Positions 15,970-25,634 are shown, counted from the first letter of the stretch. The stretch: 64,000 nt of DNA from Pseudomonas sp. KU43P (GCF_033095865.1 NZ_AP019365.1:2701501-2765500); one strand, 5' to 3'. The notes: generated by a model from the letters alone, not told the origin. Made by a program: numbers and translations.

Positions 15970-18564
15970 CTATTTCAAGAACAGCCAGTTGGCCATGTTC
16001 TGGCCGTCGAAGGTGATCTGGTAGCGCCCGTCTTTGTAGCTTGACGCCAGCAGCTGCTCGCCGCCGTCGGCCTTGCGGCTGTACAGTTTCAAGCCTTCTG
16101 GCGCCTGGATACTCAAGCTGCCTTCGAGCGGCTCGACGTGGAACGGCGTCATGTCGTCGGGCCGCGGCACGGCCCGGCTGCCGAGTGAAATCAGCAGGCT
16201 GCGTGACTGGGTCAGTGGCTTGGCGTCCAGGCTTTGCACCACCACACTGGCGTAGGCGGTCTTGAGGTCGACGGCGATAGCGCCAAGGCGCAGCGACTGG
16301 CCGCCCAGCCAGCCGGTCACGGCCTGGGTCAGGGGGGTGTCGATGGTGTACAGGCCTTGCTGCCAGTTGCGCTTGAGCTCGCCGGTGTCGCTGGTCGATT
16401 CGCTTGCGTTGGCGTCCAGCAGCGACTGGTCCGGGTCGCGCAGAACCTGGGCATCGCTGGGTATCACACCCGGCTGCAGCCAGGGTAGCGCCGGGGTCTG
16501 GGGCATGGCGATCTGCAGCCGGCCTTTTTCCATGGCGGTGCGCAGCAGCACCGAATTGGCGGGGGTAATGGCCCGGTTGAACAGGGTTTCGCTGCTGGGT
16601 GCGAACACGTAGCGGGTGCTGGCAAGGTGCACGTCTTCACGGCGGTAGAGCAAGGCTGCGGCGGGGAGGGTGGCGATCATCGCCGGGTCGTTGTAGGCAT
16701 TCCAGTTGTCGGCCCGGCGCCAGCCTTCGAGGAACGCCTGCTGGCTGTAGGCATACTGCATGATCGCGTCCCAGCCCTGATGGCTGGCGGTGCCGGCCAC
16801 GTACAGCGGCAGTGAGTGGCGGTCGGGCAGGGGGAAGGGTTCGGCGTTCCACTCGGTGACGGTCATCGGCATGCCCAGCACCTGCGCAGCGCCCAGCCAG
16901 TTGATCATGCCATCGCTGGTCAGCGGGTTCTTCTGCAGCTGGCCGATACCACCGTAGCCGTGGGCATCGATCACGTTGCCTGCGGTGAGGGCCGGCAGCG
17001 CGGCAAGGCCGTTGCCGCCCCAGGTACTGGTGGTGACGATCGGCACCTTCACGCCCAGGGTGCGCAGGTGGTCGATCATGTCGACATTGAAGCGGTGCTC
17101 CAGGTCGTTGAGGAACAGCTTTCCAGGGCCCGGCTCCCAGGTGCGCCAGGTCTTGTCGGCGGGCAAGTTGGCGCGCGCGGCGAAGGCCTTGGCCTGGTCC
17201 ATGAACAGGCGGGTGTGCTTAGGTACGCCCTTGTCCGGCAGCAGAGCGTTGCCAAAGTGCTGGGTCACGTCGTTTTCATTGGTGATGAGCACGGCGGCGA
17301 CTGCCGGGTCGTCCTTGTAGGCCAGGCCGGTGAAGCTGTTTACGTGGGTCAGGTACTGTTCGGCAAAGCGTTTCATCGCCTGCTGGATGGCCACGTTCAC
17401 GTACGCATAGCCTTTGATGCCGGCGTACTGCTCACCCTTGGCCAGCTCGTCGAAGGCATAGATGCCGTCATTGACGGTGACGATGCGTTCCACGTGCAGG
17501 TCGAGCCACACGTAGATGCCTTCATCCTTCAGGCACGTGATCCACCAGTCGAGCTTCTTCAGCGAGGCGGGGCTCAACTGCTGGGTATCGCGCAGGGTCT
17601 TGACGTCGCCGAAGACATTCGGGCTGACCCAGGGCGAGTCATGGTGATGCAGCCGCACCAGGTTGAAACCGAGTGCGGAGAGGCGCTTGGCCTGCAGCTT
17701 GATCTCATCGTCGGGGGTGTTGAACAGGGCATAGGCCGACAGGTTGGTGCCCCAGAAGCGCGCCGGGGTGTTGTCGGCGAACTGCAGCTGCTCGCCAACA
17801 GCCTTGACGAAACCGCGCTTGCCGGCGGGTTTTTCCGCCGCGTTGAGAAATGACAGGTCGACCGGTGACGTGCGCCAGGCGAGCTGGTCGTCCGGCCAAC
17901 GCGCGGGGTCGGCCAGGCCGAAGCGTTCGGTCGCGGTCGGGCCCAGCTCGATATCGCCGGTGAGTTTCAGCTGCGCTTGTATTTGCTGGCGGCCTGGTTG
18001 GATCGGGTCGGTGTAGAAGAACGCACGGATTTGCGAAGTGTCGCCACGTTCGAAATACACCTTCGCCAGCGCCGGCTCGAAACGCAGCTCGATGCCCCGC
18101 GCCGCAGTACCCCACGACCAGCCGCGATTGCCGGGCAATAGCTGCGGCTCGCCCATCTGGTCGGTGAACAGGGCAGGGTCGAAGCGAAACACCATGCCGC
18201 CGCCCATCACGCCGCTTTTGCGGCTGTGGGCATTGAGATCGAAGGCCCAGCGCAGGGTCTGGGGCTGTGGCTTGGCAATATCTGCCGTCAGTTCGAAATC
18301 CAGTTGCGGGTTCTTGCCTTGCAGCGTGTAGCGGTAGGGTGCATTGACCTTGAACGCCGTGCCGAAACCGGTCCAGCTCCAGTCCGCCCCCCAGAAGTCG
18401 AAGCGCGCCTGCATGGCCGGGCCGCCACCACGGGTCACGTTGGGCAAACCATTCTGTTCGTCGACGCTGACGGTCCAGTCCGAGGACCAGGCAAGCGTTG
18501 GCAGCGTCAACAGAACCACGAGTAGCGATGCCCTGACCCTCGGGCGCAATCCGATCCCTGTCAT
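15970..18564 (-). CDS. Secreted clan-A glycoside hydrolase (cellulase-like fold)
   Basis: An 864-residue exported protein with a signal peptide (RASLLVVLLTLPTLAWS). An N-terminal beta-rich domain (about 30-240) precedes a TIM-barrel glycosidase domain (about 250-650) and a C-terminal beta-rich region. The acid/base segment AAVLITNEND (about residue 430) and nucleophile segment TVTEWNAEP (about 569) fit clan GH-A retaining enzymes. Its start overlaps the polymerase stop by 4 bases (ATGA), so the two are translationally linked. A periplasmic hydrolase in an EPS cluster typically trims or edits the polymer, or clears misdirected material. The exact GH family was not determined. Confidence 0.82.
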   Translation of the reverse strand: MTGIGLRPRVRASLLVVLLTLPTLAWSSDWTVSVDEQNGLPNVTRGGGPAMQARFDFWGADWSWTGFGTAFKVNAPYRYTLQGKNPQLDFELTADIAKPQPQTLRWAFDLNAHSRKSGVMGGGMVFRFDPALFTDQMGEPQLLPGNRGWSWGTAARGIELRFEPALAKVYFERGDTSQIRAFFYTDPIQPGRQQIQAQLKLTGDIELGPTATERFGLADPARWPDDQLAWRTSPVDLSFLNAAEKPAGKRGFVKAVGEQLQFADNTPARFWGTNLSAYALFNTPDDEIKLQAKRLSALGFNLVRLHHHDSPWVSPNVFGDVKTLRDTQQLSPASLKKLDWWITCLKDEGIYVWLDLHVERIVTVNDGIYAFDELAKGEQYAGIKGYAYVNVAIQQAMKRFAEQYLTHVNSFTGLAYKDDPAVAAVLITNENDVTQHFGNALLPDKGVPKHTRLFMDQAKAFAARANLPADKTWRTWEPGPGKLFLNDLEHRFNVDMIDHLRTLGVKVPIVTTSTWGGNGLAALPALTAGNVIDAHGYGGIGQLQKNPLTSDGMINWLGAAQVLGMPMTVTEWNAEPFPLPDRHSLPLYVAGTASHQGWDAIMQYAYSQQAFLEGWRRADNWNAYNDPAMIATLPAAALLYRREDVHLASTRYVFAPSSETLFNRAITPANSVLLRTAMEKGRLQIAMPQTPALPWLQPGVIPSDAQVLRDPDQSLLDANASESTSDTGELKRNWQQGLYTIDTPLTQAVTGWLGGQSLRLGAIAVDLKTAYASVVVQSLDAKPLTQSRSLLISLGSRAVPRPDDMTPFHVEPLEGSLSIQAPEGLKLYSRKADGGEQLLASSYKDGRYQITFDGQNMANWLFLK

Positions 18565-20096
18565 GAAAGTACCTGGGTGGTCGGCTGGGGAGTGTCCAGC
18601 ACGGTGGATTCACGGTGTCTGAGCCTGCGTACCATCTGCACATAGGCCACGCCCAGCCCGCCCACCGACCAGTACACCACCGGAATGACGGTGATGCTGC
18701 TGACGGTGAAGATGATCATCAGGATCCCCAGCAGGGTAGCCAGCAATGAGCGGCCCAATCGTCGGTGCTCGTCCTCCTTGTCGGGGAACGCGCGCAGGGA
18801 TTTGTAGATCGCCAGCAGCACGCTGGCAAAGAAAGCGACGAACAGCGCTAGCCCGACCAGACCGAAGCGCAGGGCCATGCTGATGTAGCTGTTGACGATG
18901 TCGATGATCCCCTCGCCCTGGATCATCGACTGCATTTCCGGGGTGTTGCGAAAGTCGAAGGAGCCGAACAAAGGGTTGCGCTGGATGGTGATCCAGGAAT
19001 TGTCGAGCAGCCGCTGGCGGTAGGTGATGTTTTCTTTTTCCAGGTTGCCGACGAACGGCAACAGGTCGAGCACCTTCTCGCCTCCCGGCACCACGGTCAG
19101 CAGCGGCAACGCCAGCAGGCCAGCGCAGGCCAGCAGCGTCAGGCGCTTGGCCGCGCCTTTGCCGGTGGCGATGAACACCGCGATGATCACCCCGGCGCCG
19201 ATCCACGGCCCCCGCGACAGGGGTACCACCAGCCCGGCAGCCAGCAGCAGGGCGCCCATGTAGCGCTGCAGGCGGCTGCGCACATAGCGCTGCACGAACA
19301 GGTACATACCGATGGCCACGCTGATCACGTAGGCCAGGGCAATCGCCTGGCCGGTGGTGGCGCTGGCGCGCAGCGAACCGCCGCGGCTGAGGTAGCTGGA
19401 CATGCTCCACTGCACGCCCATGGCGCTGATCAGGCCGTTGTACAGCAGCCAGTGGCGGGCGAATTCGGCCACCGCGATGATCGCCAGGAGAAAGGCAGCG
19501 AGGACGAAGGCGAGCAGGGCGTCCTTGAAATCCTGCACGGTCTTCAGCCCGCGGCTGGCGACGTAATAAGGCAGGAATACATCGATGTACAGCGACACCG
19601 CCTGTCGCAATGTGTCGGTAACCGTGGTTTCGCGCAGGTACAGCAAGGTCATCAGCACCAGGCTGGCGGCCAGCAGCTTGTCCGGCCAGGTGCGGCCGAA
19701 GCGTAAAGTGTCGCTCTGCCTGCCCAGCGCCAGCGCCGTCGGCAGCAGCACACAGACAGTCAGGATGCGGATATGGTTGAGTTCGATCAGGTAGTTGATC
19801 ACGCCGAAACCGGGAATATCCACCGAAGCCGGTGGAATGGCGAACACCAGCATGAAGAACAGCGCCATGGCGTTGTGTTCGCGACGCCTGGCCACCAACA
19901 GGGTGATCACGGCTGCCGCGGTGTATACCCAGAAGCTGAACGAGAAGAACGCCAGCAGGGTAATCAGCAGCCACAGGTTGCGCCGCCGCTTGTAGTCGCG
20001 GTCGGGAATCAGGTCGTTGGCGGGCCTGCGGGCCAGGAAGAACACCACGCTGGCGACGAACAGAATGACGATCAACGCACGAAATTGTTCGGGCAT
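18561..20096 (-). CDS. Wzy-like polysaccharide polymerase / O-antigen ligase-domain membrane protein
   Basis: A 511-residue inner-membrane protein with about ten to twelve hydrophobic helices and a large loop between two of them (about residues 310-400), as in Wzy/WaaL proteins. The segment VPLSRGPWIGAGVIIAVFI is the signature start of the O-antigen-ligase/Wzy domain. In a Wzx/Wzy-type locus this is the best candidate for the enzyme that links lipid-carried repeat units in the periplasm. It is the first gene of the minus-strand unit, divergent from the flippase across 94 bases that must hold promoters for both. It lacks the exosortase cysteine-arginine-histidine pattern, so it is not the missing exosortase. 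Confidence 0.83.
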   Translation of the reverse strand: MPEQFRALIVILFVASVVFFLARRPANDLIPDRDYKRRRNLWLLITLLAFFSFSFWVYTAAAVITLLVARRREHNAMALFFMLVFAIPPASVDIPGFGVINYLIELNHIRILTVCVLLPTALALGRQSDTLRFGRTWPDKLLAASLVLMTLLYLRETTVTDTLRQAVSLYIDVFLPYYVASRGLKTVQDFKDALLAFVLAAFLLAIIAVAEFARHWLLYNGLISAMGVQWSMSSYLSRGGSLRASATTGQAIALAYVISVAIGMYLFVQRYVRSRLQRYMGALLLAAGLVVPLSRGPWIGAGVIIAVFIATGKGAAKRLTLLACAGLLALPLLTVVPGGEKVLDLLPFVGNLEKENITYRQRLLDNSWITIQRNPLFGSFDFRNTPEMQSMIQGEGIIDIVNSYISMALRFGLVGLALFVAFFASVLLAIYKSLRAFPDKEDEHRRLGRSLLATLLGILMIIFTVSSITVIPVVYWSVGGLGVAYVQMVRRLRHRESTVLDTPQPTTQVLS

Positions 20097-20190
20097 GGGC
20101 TACAGGCACCTATTGTCGGTGGACGACGGCTAGCGTCATGGCTAATTGAAACTATAGTGACTTCTAGCCATTCAGTCAGAGATTGAAGTC

Positions 20191-21567
20191 ATGCCGTCGA
20201 TTGAAGCGTCAGCAGCTGGGAGTCTGCGCAAGCGTGCGCTGGGCGCCGGGGCATGGAACCTGGTGTCGCTGGTGGCCTCGCAGGTCATGCGCCTGGGCGG
20301 CAACTTGATCATGGCACGCCTCTTGTTACCGGAAATGTTCGGGGTGATGGTCATCGCCACCACGGTTTCGGTATTGCTGCACCTTCTGTCGGATGTCGGC
20401 CTGCGCCAGAACATCATCCAAAGCCCGCGTGGCGACGACCCGCTGTTTCTCAATACCGCCTGGACCGTGCAGATCCTGCGCGGCCTGCTGTTGTTTGGCC
20501 TGACCCTGCTGCTGGCAGTGGCCGCCTGGTTCGCGCAGCTCGCCAACCTGTGGCCGCCAGCGTCCACCTATGCGGCGCCAGAGCTGCCCCTGGTGCTGGC
20601 AGTTACCGGCGTACAGGCCGTCATCTGGGGGTTCCAGTCGACCAAGATGGATGTCGCTGTACGCACCTTCCAGCAGAAGCGCGTGGTGCTGATCGACCTG
20701 GCTTCGCAAGTCATCGGCCTGGTGGTGATGCTGGTGATCGGCTGGTTCACCCGCTCGATCTGGTCGCTGGTGGCCGCCGGTGTGGTGGCCGCCCTGGCCG
20801 GCACGGTGCTTGGCCATACCGCCATGCACGGGCCGGCCAACCGCTTGCAGTGGGACCGCACCGCGCTGGCCGAGCTGGTCAGCTTCGGGCGCTGGATCCT
20901 GCTGTCGTCGATTGTCGGCGTGCTGGCGATGTACGGAGACCGCATCTGGTTCGGCGCCAGCATGACCGTGGCGGAACTGGGTGTGTACTCGATTGCCGTG
21001 CTGATCCTCGGCTCCATCCAGACCGGCCTGATGAAGCTGTTCGGCGCAGTAGCGCTGCCGGCGTTCAGCGAAGCCACCCGCGATGGCGACAAGGCCCGCC
21101 TGCGTACTCTGTACGACCGTTTCAAGCTGTTGGTCGACCTGGTCATGCTGTTCGTCTGCGGGCTGTTCCTGACTGCCAGCCCACTGCTGATCAGCTGGAT
21201 GTACGACGCGCGATATGCCGATGCCGGATCGATGCTGGCGATTCTCTCGCTGTCGTTCCTGACCCTGCGCTACACCCTGACGCACCAGATCTGGATTGCG
21301 CTGGGCCACACCAAGTACCAGGCCATGGACAACATCATCCGCCTGGTCTCGCTGTGGTTGCTGCTGCCACTGTTGCTGGCCATCGGCGGGCCGCGCCTGG
21401 CGATCTGGGGTGTGGCGCTGCACGCCGTGCCGACACTGGTGCTGATCGTCTACGTCAACCGCAAACTGGACATTCTCAACATCAAGCGTGAGCTGATCGT
21501 GCTGCCGATGGTGCTGGTCGGGGCACTCTGTGGTGAGTTGGCGGTGCGTATCTTCAACTGGCTCTGA
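20191..21567 (+). CDS. Wzx-like polysaccharide flippase
   Basis: A 458-residue inner-membrane protein of the MOP/polysaccharide-transport group, with about twelve to fourteen hydrophobic helices. It opens with the typical RALGAGAWNLVSLVASQVM and LGGNLIMARLLLPEMFGVM segment. It moves the undecaprenyl-linked repeat unit across the inner membrane, delivering it to the Wzy-like polymerase on the opposite strand. First gene of the long plus-strand assembly unit, and by memory the position where the Pea cluster of P. putida KT2440 begins. The ATG at 20191 follows a short GAAG ribosome site. Confidence 0.9.
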   Translation: MPSIEASAAGSLRKRALGAGAWNLVSLVASQVMRLGGNLIMARLLLPEMFGVMVIATTVSVLLHLLSDVGLRQNIIQSPRGDDPLFLNTAWTVQILRGLLLFGLTLLLAVAAWFAQLANLWPPASTYAAPELPLVLAVTGVQAVIWGFQSTKMDVAVRTFQQKRVVLIDLASQVIGLVVMLVIGWFTRSIWSLVAAGVVAALAGTVLGHTAMHGPANRLQWDRTALAELVSFGRWILLSSIVGVLAMYGDRIWFGASMTVAELGVYSIAVLILGSIQTGLMKLFGAVALPAFSEATRDGDKARLRTLYDRFKLLVDLVMLFVCGLFLTASPLLISWMYDARYADAGSMLAILSLSFLTLRYTLTHQIWIALGHTKYQAMDNIIRLVSLWLLLPLLLAIGGPRLAIWGVALHAVPTLVLIVYVNRKLDILNIKRELIVLPMVLVGALCGELAVRIFNWL

Positions 21568-21666
21568 GCGAATCTACAACAGCAGTGCCCGAGCGATGGG
21601 CAGGGTAGCGCATCGCGGATAAGTGACTAGGATTCTTAAAAAAATGGCACGGGTGGTCTGGGGATC

Positions 21667-21870
21667 ATGGGGAAACTTAAGTACTGCAGTGCGCTGCTGG
21701 ATCGTCGGGGTTTTCTGCGCAATTGTGTGCTGCTGGGGGTGGGAGGAGCGGCACTGAGTATTGCACCTGGGCTGGTACGCGCCGCTGACGCGCAGAAGCC
21801 AGCCGAGCCGAACGGGTTCGTCGTCATCAACGGTTGGGTGTTGCCTTCCCAGTACTTCCGGAACGACTGA
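21667..21870 (+). CDS. 67-residue Tat-signal microprotein, putative small subunit of the GMC oxidoreductase
   Basis: Almost the whole protein is a twin-arginine signal. DRRGFLRNC is followed by a hydrophobic stretch (VLLGVGGAALSIAPG) and a cleavage site after LVRA. Only about 28 residues remain (ADAQKPAEPNGF through VLPSQYFRND). It stops 2 bases before the GMC oxidoreductase gene, which has no signal peptide of its own. Gluconate-dehydrogenase-type GMC enzymes are exported by riding on a Tat-signal small subunit, so this looks like a minimal version of that carrier. The alternative is an independent small periplasmic protein. A GGGG ribosome site lies close to the ATG. Confidence 0.75.
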   Translation: MGKLKYCSALLDRRGFLRNCVLLGVGGAALSIAPGLVRAADAQKPAEPNGFVVINGWVLPSQYFRND

Positions 21871-21872
21871 AC

Positions 21873-23336
21873 ATGATCAACGACTACCAGGCGCAGAAGA
21901 CGCTGCGCGATCGATATGACGTGTGCATCATCGGCGCCGGTCCGGCCGGTATCACCCTGGCTCTGCACCTGGCAAAGGCGGGCTGGCAGGTGGTGCTGCT
22001 CGAAGGCGGTGGCCATGAATATGCGCCGCGCTCGCAGGAACTGTACAAATGCACCTCGTCGGGGCTGGAACTGTACGCCGAGGAAACCCGCCTGCGCTTT
22101 CTGGGCGGCACCTCCAACCACTGGGCAGGCCGTTGCCGGCCGTTCACCGCCTCCGACTTTGCCGTGCAGCCACCGGGCAACTTGCCGGGCTGGCCGATCC
22201 CCTATGCCGAAATCGAGCGTTACCTGCCCGCCGCCATGGACATCGTCGACTTGCCCCAGGGCAAGGAATTCCAGCCGCTCAACGCCGGCTTGAAGGGCGG
22301 CGACTTCGATGCCGACCGTTTCCTGCTCAGCCCGCCCACGCGCTTTGCGCAAAAGTACGGCGCGGCGCTCAACGAGACACCAGGGCTCGATGTGTTTCTC
22401 AATTGCAACTGCGTCGACCTGGAGTTCGATCAGGCCAGCGGCCGCCTGAGCTCGGTGCAGGTGTCAGATTACGAGCGCAATCGCCAGCGCCTGGTCGCCA
22501 GGCAGTTCATTCTCGCCACGGGCGCGATCGAAAACGCCCGGCAATTGCTCAACAGCCAGTCGCTGCAGGCGGCTGGCGTGATCAGCCGCGACGGCATGGT
22601 CGGGCGCTGCTTCATGGAGCACCTGAACGTCGACATGGGTACCTTCATCCTGCGCGACGGCCAGGACGGCAGCCAGCATCAGTACTACACCACCGATGCC
22701 TTCGTTGCCGAGTACCGCGCGGGCAAAGGCAATGTCACCACGGCCGTGCTGGATGATGTCAGAACCTATGGCAGAACGGCCGAGGTCAAGCACTTTCTGG
22801 AAAACCTCGCCTGTGAAATGGGGGTGGCGAGCAAGATCGCCTTCATCGCCAACTTCAGTTGCCCTGGAGACGGCGTGATCAGCACCATGATCGAGCAGTT
22901 CCCCAATGTGCAGAGCCACCTCTCGCTGCTGGACGAAAAGGACGCGCTGGGCGTTGGCAAGGTCAACGTCAACTGGGCGTTGAGCGACGACGACCGTCAT
23001 ACCATCAAGTGCATCGGCAGCGAGCTGGCCAAGCAGTTCGCCGAGATGGGCCTTGGCTTCGTCAAGCTGAACGAGTTCGTCTACGACCCCAGCCTGCCGT
23101 TGAAGCTGCAGCCGCATGCCCACCACATGGGCACCACGCGCATGGCCGCGTCGCCCGAGTTCGGCGTGGTCGACAGCGACTGCAAGGTGTTCGGTACCCA
23201 CAACCTGTACGTGGCCGGCAGCAGCATCTTCGCCACCAGTGGCGCGTCCAACCCGACCATGCCGCTGCTGCAGTTCGCCCTGCGGCTGGCCGACCACCTC
23301 GACGAAAAACTGAAAACCACCCGCAAGGCGGTATGA
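21873..23336 (+). CDS. FAD-dependent GMC-family oxidoreductase
   Basis: A 487-residue flavoprotein. The N-terminal dinucleotide-binding motif is IIGAGPAGITLALHL and ends at the acidic VVLLEGGG. GGTSNHWAGRC follows, and the C-terminal GMC domain carries HHMGTTRM with the catalytic histidine and GASNPTMPLLQFAL with the conserved asparagine. These enzymes oxidise alcohol groups of sugars or similar compounds and pass electrons to quinones or cytochromes. The preceding Tat microprotein suggests export to the periplasm, where it could oxidise a sugar of the EPS. The ATG at 21873 is chosen because it follows the microprotein stop; an upstream in-frame start would overlap it. Confidence 0.87.
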   Translation: MINDYQAQKTLRDRYDVCIIGAGPAGITLALHLAKAGWQVVLLEGGGHEYAPRSQELYKCTSSGLELYAEETRLRFLGGTSNHWAGRCRPFTASDFAVQPPGNLPGWPIPYAEIERYLPAAMDIVDLPQGKEFQPLNAGLKGGDFDADRFLLSPPTRFAQKYGAALNETPGLDVFLNCNCVDLEFDQASGRLSSVQVSDYERNRQRLVARQFILATGAIENARQLLNSQSLQAAGVISRDGMVGRCFMEHLNVDMGTFILRDGQDGSQHQYYTTDAFVAEYRAGKGNVTTAVLDDVRTYGRTAEVKHFLENLACEMGVASKIAFIANFSCPGDGVISTMIEQFPNVQSHLSLLDEKDALGVGKVNVNWALSDDDRHTIKCIGSELAKQFAEMGLGFVKLNEFVYDPSLPLKLQPHAHHMGTTRMAASPEFGVVDSDCKVFGTHNLYVAGSSIFATSGASNPTMPLLQFALRLADHLDEKLKTTRKAV

Positions 23337-23480
23337 GCCGCAAAGGAGTGTGCCAAGGCGACAAGTAACGGAAACAGCGCGGTTGACAAGGGTTGAGTGC
23401 GATGCGGTCAGCACCAAGAAGAACGAGACCGGTTCGCCTCAGGGGCAGTCCAGGAAGGCTTTACTTACGAGGCAGACAGC

Positions 23481-24098
23481 ATGTTCGGATGGCTACGGAG
23501 CGCCGTGAAGCATTACGCCAACTCAACCGGGCGGGGAGGTTCGCTGTACAGGAAACTGTGCAATCCCACACCGTTGCAATGGGGCACCTACCTGGCGCGG
23601 TGGGGCAAGTTTCATTCGATCGGCAACAATGTGCATATCAATTGCGGCTGTTGTGTCACCGACCCGACGTTGGTGCGCATCGGCAGTAATGTGGGCCTGT
23701 CGGACTGCACCTTGATCGGGCACGACGGCGTGGTGGCACTGATCGAGGTGTGTTACGGCAAGCAGCTCGATTCGGTGGGCTACATTGATATACGTGACAA
23801 CTGCTTTGTCGGCCACGGCGCCATCGTCATGCCGCGTGTGACCATCGGGCCTGACTCGGTGGTTGCCGCCGGTGCCGTGGTTACCAAGGACGTACCACCG
23901 GGCATGGTGGTGGGCGGCAACCCGGCCAAGGTCATCTGTACCACCGCCGAGTTGATCGAGCGGGTTGAGGAACGGTGCAATTCGTATCCCTGGATAGACC
24001 TCGTCAAGCAGCGCAAGGGTGCCTTCGACCCCGCGCTGGAACCGACCTTGGCGGCAGTGAGGCGGCAGTATTTCTTTGGGGACGGCAACAATGGATAG
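23481..24098 (+). CDS. Left-handed beta-helix (hexapeptide) acyltransferase
   Basis: A 205-residue acyltransferase with hexapeptide repeats: SIGNNVHINCGCCV, RIGSNVGLSDCTLIG, DIRDNCFVGHGAIVMPRVTIG, then AAGAVVTKDVPPGMVVGGNPAK, the standard terminus of the repeat helix in sugar O- or N-acetyltransferases. It probably adds acetyl groups to an EPS sugar in the cytoplasm. I chose the ATG at 23481 (MFGWLRSAV); the frame is open upstream but the extension is unlike the family. It overlaps the next gene by 8 bases, indicating coupled translation. Confidence 0.85.
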   Translation: MFGWLRSAVKHYANSTGRGGSLYRKLCNPTPLQWGTYLARWGKFHSIGNNVHINCGCCVTDPTLVRIGSNVGLSDCTLIGHDGVVALIEVCYGKQLDSVGYIDIRDNCFVGHGAIVMPRVTIGPDSVVAAGAVVTKDVPPGMVVGGNPAKVICTTAELIERVEERCNSYPWIDLVKQRKGAFDPALEPTLAAVRRQYFFGDGNNG

Positions 24099-25047
24099 AA
24101 AGCCCGTTGATGTGATGGTCGTCAATTTCAACACCGCGTCGCTGTTGCAGCCGATGTTCGATGCGCTGCGCCAGGCGGACAGCGAGCGCCTGGCAAGTTA
24201 CCTGGTAGTGGACAATGCCTCGGCCGACGATTCGGTTGCGCGCATGGCCCAGGTGTGTCCCGAGGCGCTGCTGCTGAGCAACAAGCAGAACGTCGGCTTT
24301 GGCCGCGCCAACAACCAGTTGCTGGCGCACCTCAAGGGCAAGTACGCGTTGCTGCTCAATACCGACGCATTCGTTGCTCGCGACAGCCTGGAAAAAACCA
24401 TTGCCTACATGGATGAGCACCCGGAGTGCGGTGTGCTGGGCGTGCGCCTGGAAGGGCGCGAGGGTGACCTGCAGCCGTGCTGCCGCTACTTCCCGACACC
24501 GTTGAACATCTTCGTTGCACGGACTGGCCTCGGGCGCCTGTTCCCGGGGCTGAAGATGGTCGACGAGATGAACTGGGACCATGGCTCGGTGCGCGAATGC
24601 GACTGGCTGCCTGGGTGCTTCTACCTGGTGCGCCGGGAGGTGCTGGACAAGGTGGGGCTGTTCGACCCGCGCTATTTCCTTTACTACGAGGAAGTCGACC
24701 ACTGCAAACGGGTCAAGGAGGCCGGCTGGAAGGTGGTGTTCTACCCGCATACCACGGTGGTGCACATCGGCGGCGAAAGCTCCAAGTCGGTGGCCGAGCT
24801 TGAAGCGGCCAGCCGGCAGATCTCCGCCTACCAGATCGAAAGCGAGCTGCTGTATTTTCGCAAGCACCATGGCGCTGCGGGCCTTGCCTTGCACATGTGC
24901 CTGGTCAGCCTGGGCGACCTGGTGCTGGCGCTCAAGGCCTTGCTCAAGGGGCGCGGCTGGGCGGCCATCAAGGCCTGTTGGCTGCACACCCGCGCCACTT
25001 GGTCGTTGCTGCTCAAGACCCGCCACGCCACACAGCCAACACGTTAG
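24091..25047 (+). CDS. Family 2 glycosyltransferase (rhamnosyltransferase-like)
   Basis: A 318-residue GT-A-fold enzyme. VMVVNFNTASLL and VVDNASADDSV form the nucleotide-sugar site, LLLNTDAFV carries the metal-binding acidic residue, and CDWLPGCFYLVRREVLDKVG with YYEEVDHCKRVKEAGW is the typical C-terminal acceptor part of WbbL-like rhamnosyltransferases. A hydrophobic stretch near the end suggests membrane association. It adds one sugar to the lipid-linked EPS unit; the donor is a guess from the family. It overlaps the preceding acyltransferase gene by 8 bases. Confidence 0.87.
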   Translation: MDRKPVDVMVVNFNTASLLQPMFDALRQADSERLASYLVVDNASADDSVARMAQVCPEALLLSNKQNVGFGRANNQLLAHLKGKYALLLNTDAFVARDSLEKTIAYMDEHPECGVLGVRLEGREGDLQPCCRYFPTPLNIFVARTGLGRLFPGLKMVDEMNWDHGSVRECDWLPGCFYLVRREVLDKVGLFDPRYFLYYEEVDHCKRVKEAGWKVVFYPHTTVVHIGGESSKSVAELEAASRQISAYQIESELLYFRKHHGAAGLALHMCLVSLGDLVLALKALLKGRGWAAIKACWLHTRATWSLLLKTRHATQPTR

Positions 25048-25055
25048 GAGACGCC

Positions 25056-25577
25056 ATGTTCGAGAATATCCGCGCGGACTTGCGGGCATACGGGGGTGAT
25101 TGGGGCGCCCAGGGTTTCTGGGTGATGCTGGTATACCGCTTCGGCCGCTGGCGCTACGGCGTGCGTCCGGCGTTGCTGCGCAAGCTGTTCTCGTTCATCT
25201 ACAAGGTGTTGTTCAAGTTCGTGCAGATCATCACCGGGGTCGAGTTGCCGTGCGAGGTGGAGGTGGGCCGCAACTTCGTCATCGACCATTTCGGCGGCAT
25301 CGTCATCAGCGGTTACGCCCGTTTTGGCGACGACTGCAGGATTCGCAACGGCGTGGTGGTGGGCCTGAAGAACGTCAGCGAACCTACCGCGCCGGTGATC
25401 GGCAACAACGTCGATATCGGCGCCGGGGCCAAGCTGCTGGGCAATATCCGCATCGGCGACAACGTGGTGATCGGGTCCAACGCCGTGGTGCTGATCGACG
25501 TGCCAGACAACTCGCTGGCTGTGGGAGTGCCAGCCACCGTCAAGGCCCGTAAGCACGAGGCAGTGCAGTACACATGA
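25056..25577 (+). CDS. Serine O-acetyltransferase-like hexapeptide acyltransferase
   Basis: A 173-residue left-handed beta-helix acetyltransferase of the CysE-like type: an N-terminal helical part, then VIDHFGGIVISGYARFGDDCRI and VIGNNVDIGAGAKLLGNIRIG repeats and the end SNAVVLIDVPDNSLAVGVPA. It is much shorter than a biosynthetic CysE (about 260-270 residues). In EPS clusters such enzymes usually acetylate a sugar rather than serine. A GGAG ribosome site precedes the ATG, 8 bases after the rhamnosyltransferase-like gene. It is the second acyltransferase of this operon. Confidence 0.85.
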   Translation: MFENIRADLRAYGGDWGAQGFWVMLVYRFGRWRYGVRPALLRKLFSFIYKVLFKFVQIITGVELPCEVEVGRNFVIDHFGGIVISGYARFGDDCRIRNGVVVGLKNVSEPTAPVIGNNVDIGAGAKLLGNIRIGDNVVIGSNAVVLIDVPDNSLAVGVPATVKARKHEAVQYT

Positions 25578-25634
25578 GCCGGCCCCAGGGGCGGCGGTGA
25601 TCGGCAAGTGGCGTTCAGGGGTGTGAGTGTGGGC

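Noticed and set aside
18561..20096. Polytopic membrane protein considered as the missing exosortase
   Set aside because: It carries the O-antigen-ligase/Wzy signature and large loop, and I see no exosortase cysteine, arginine and histidine pattern.
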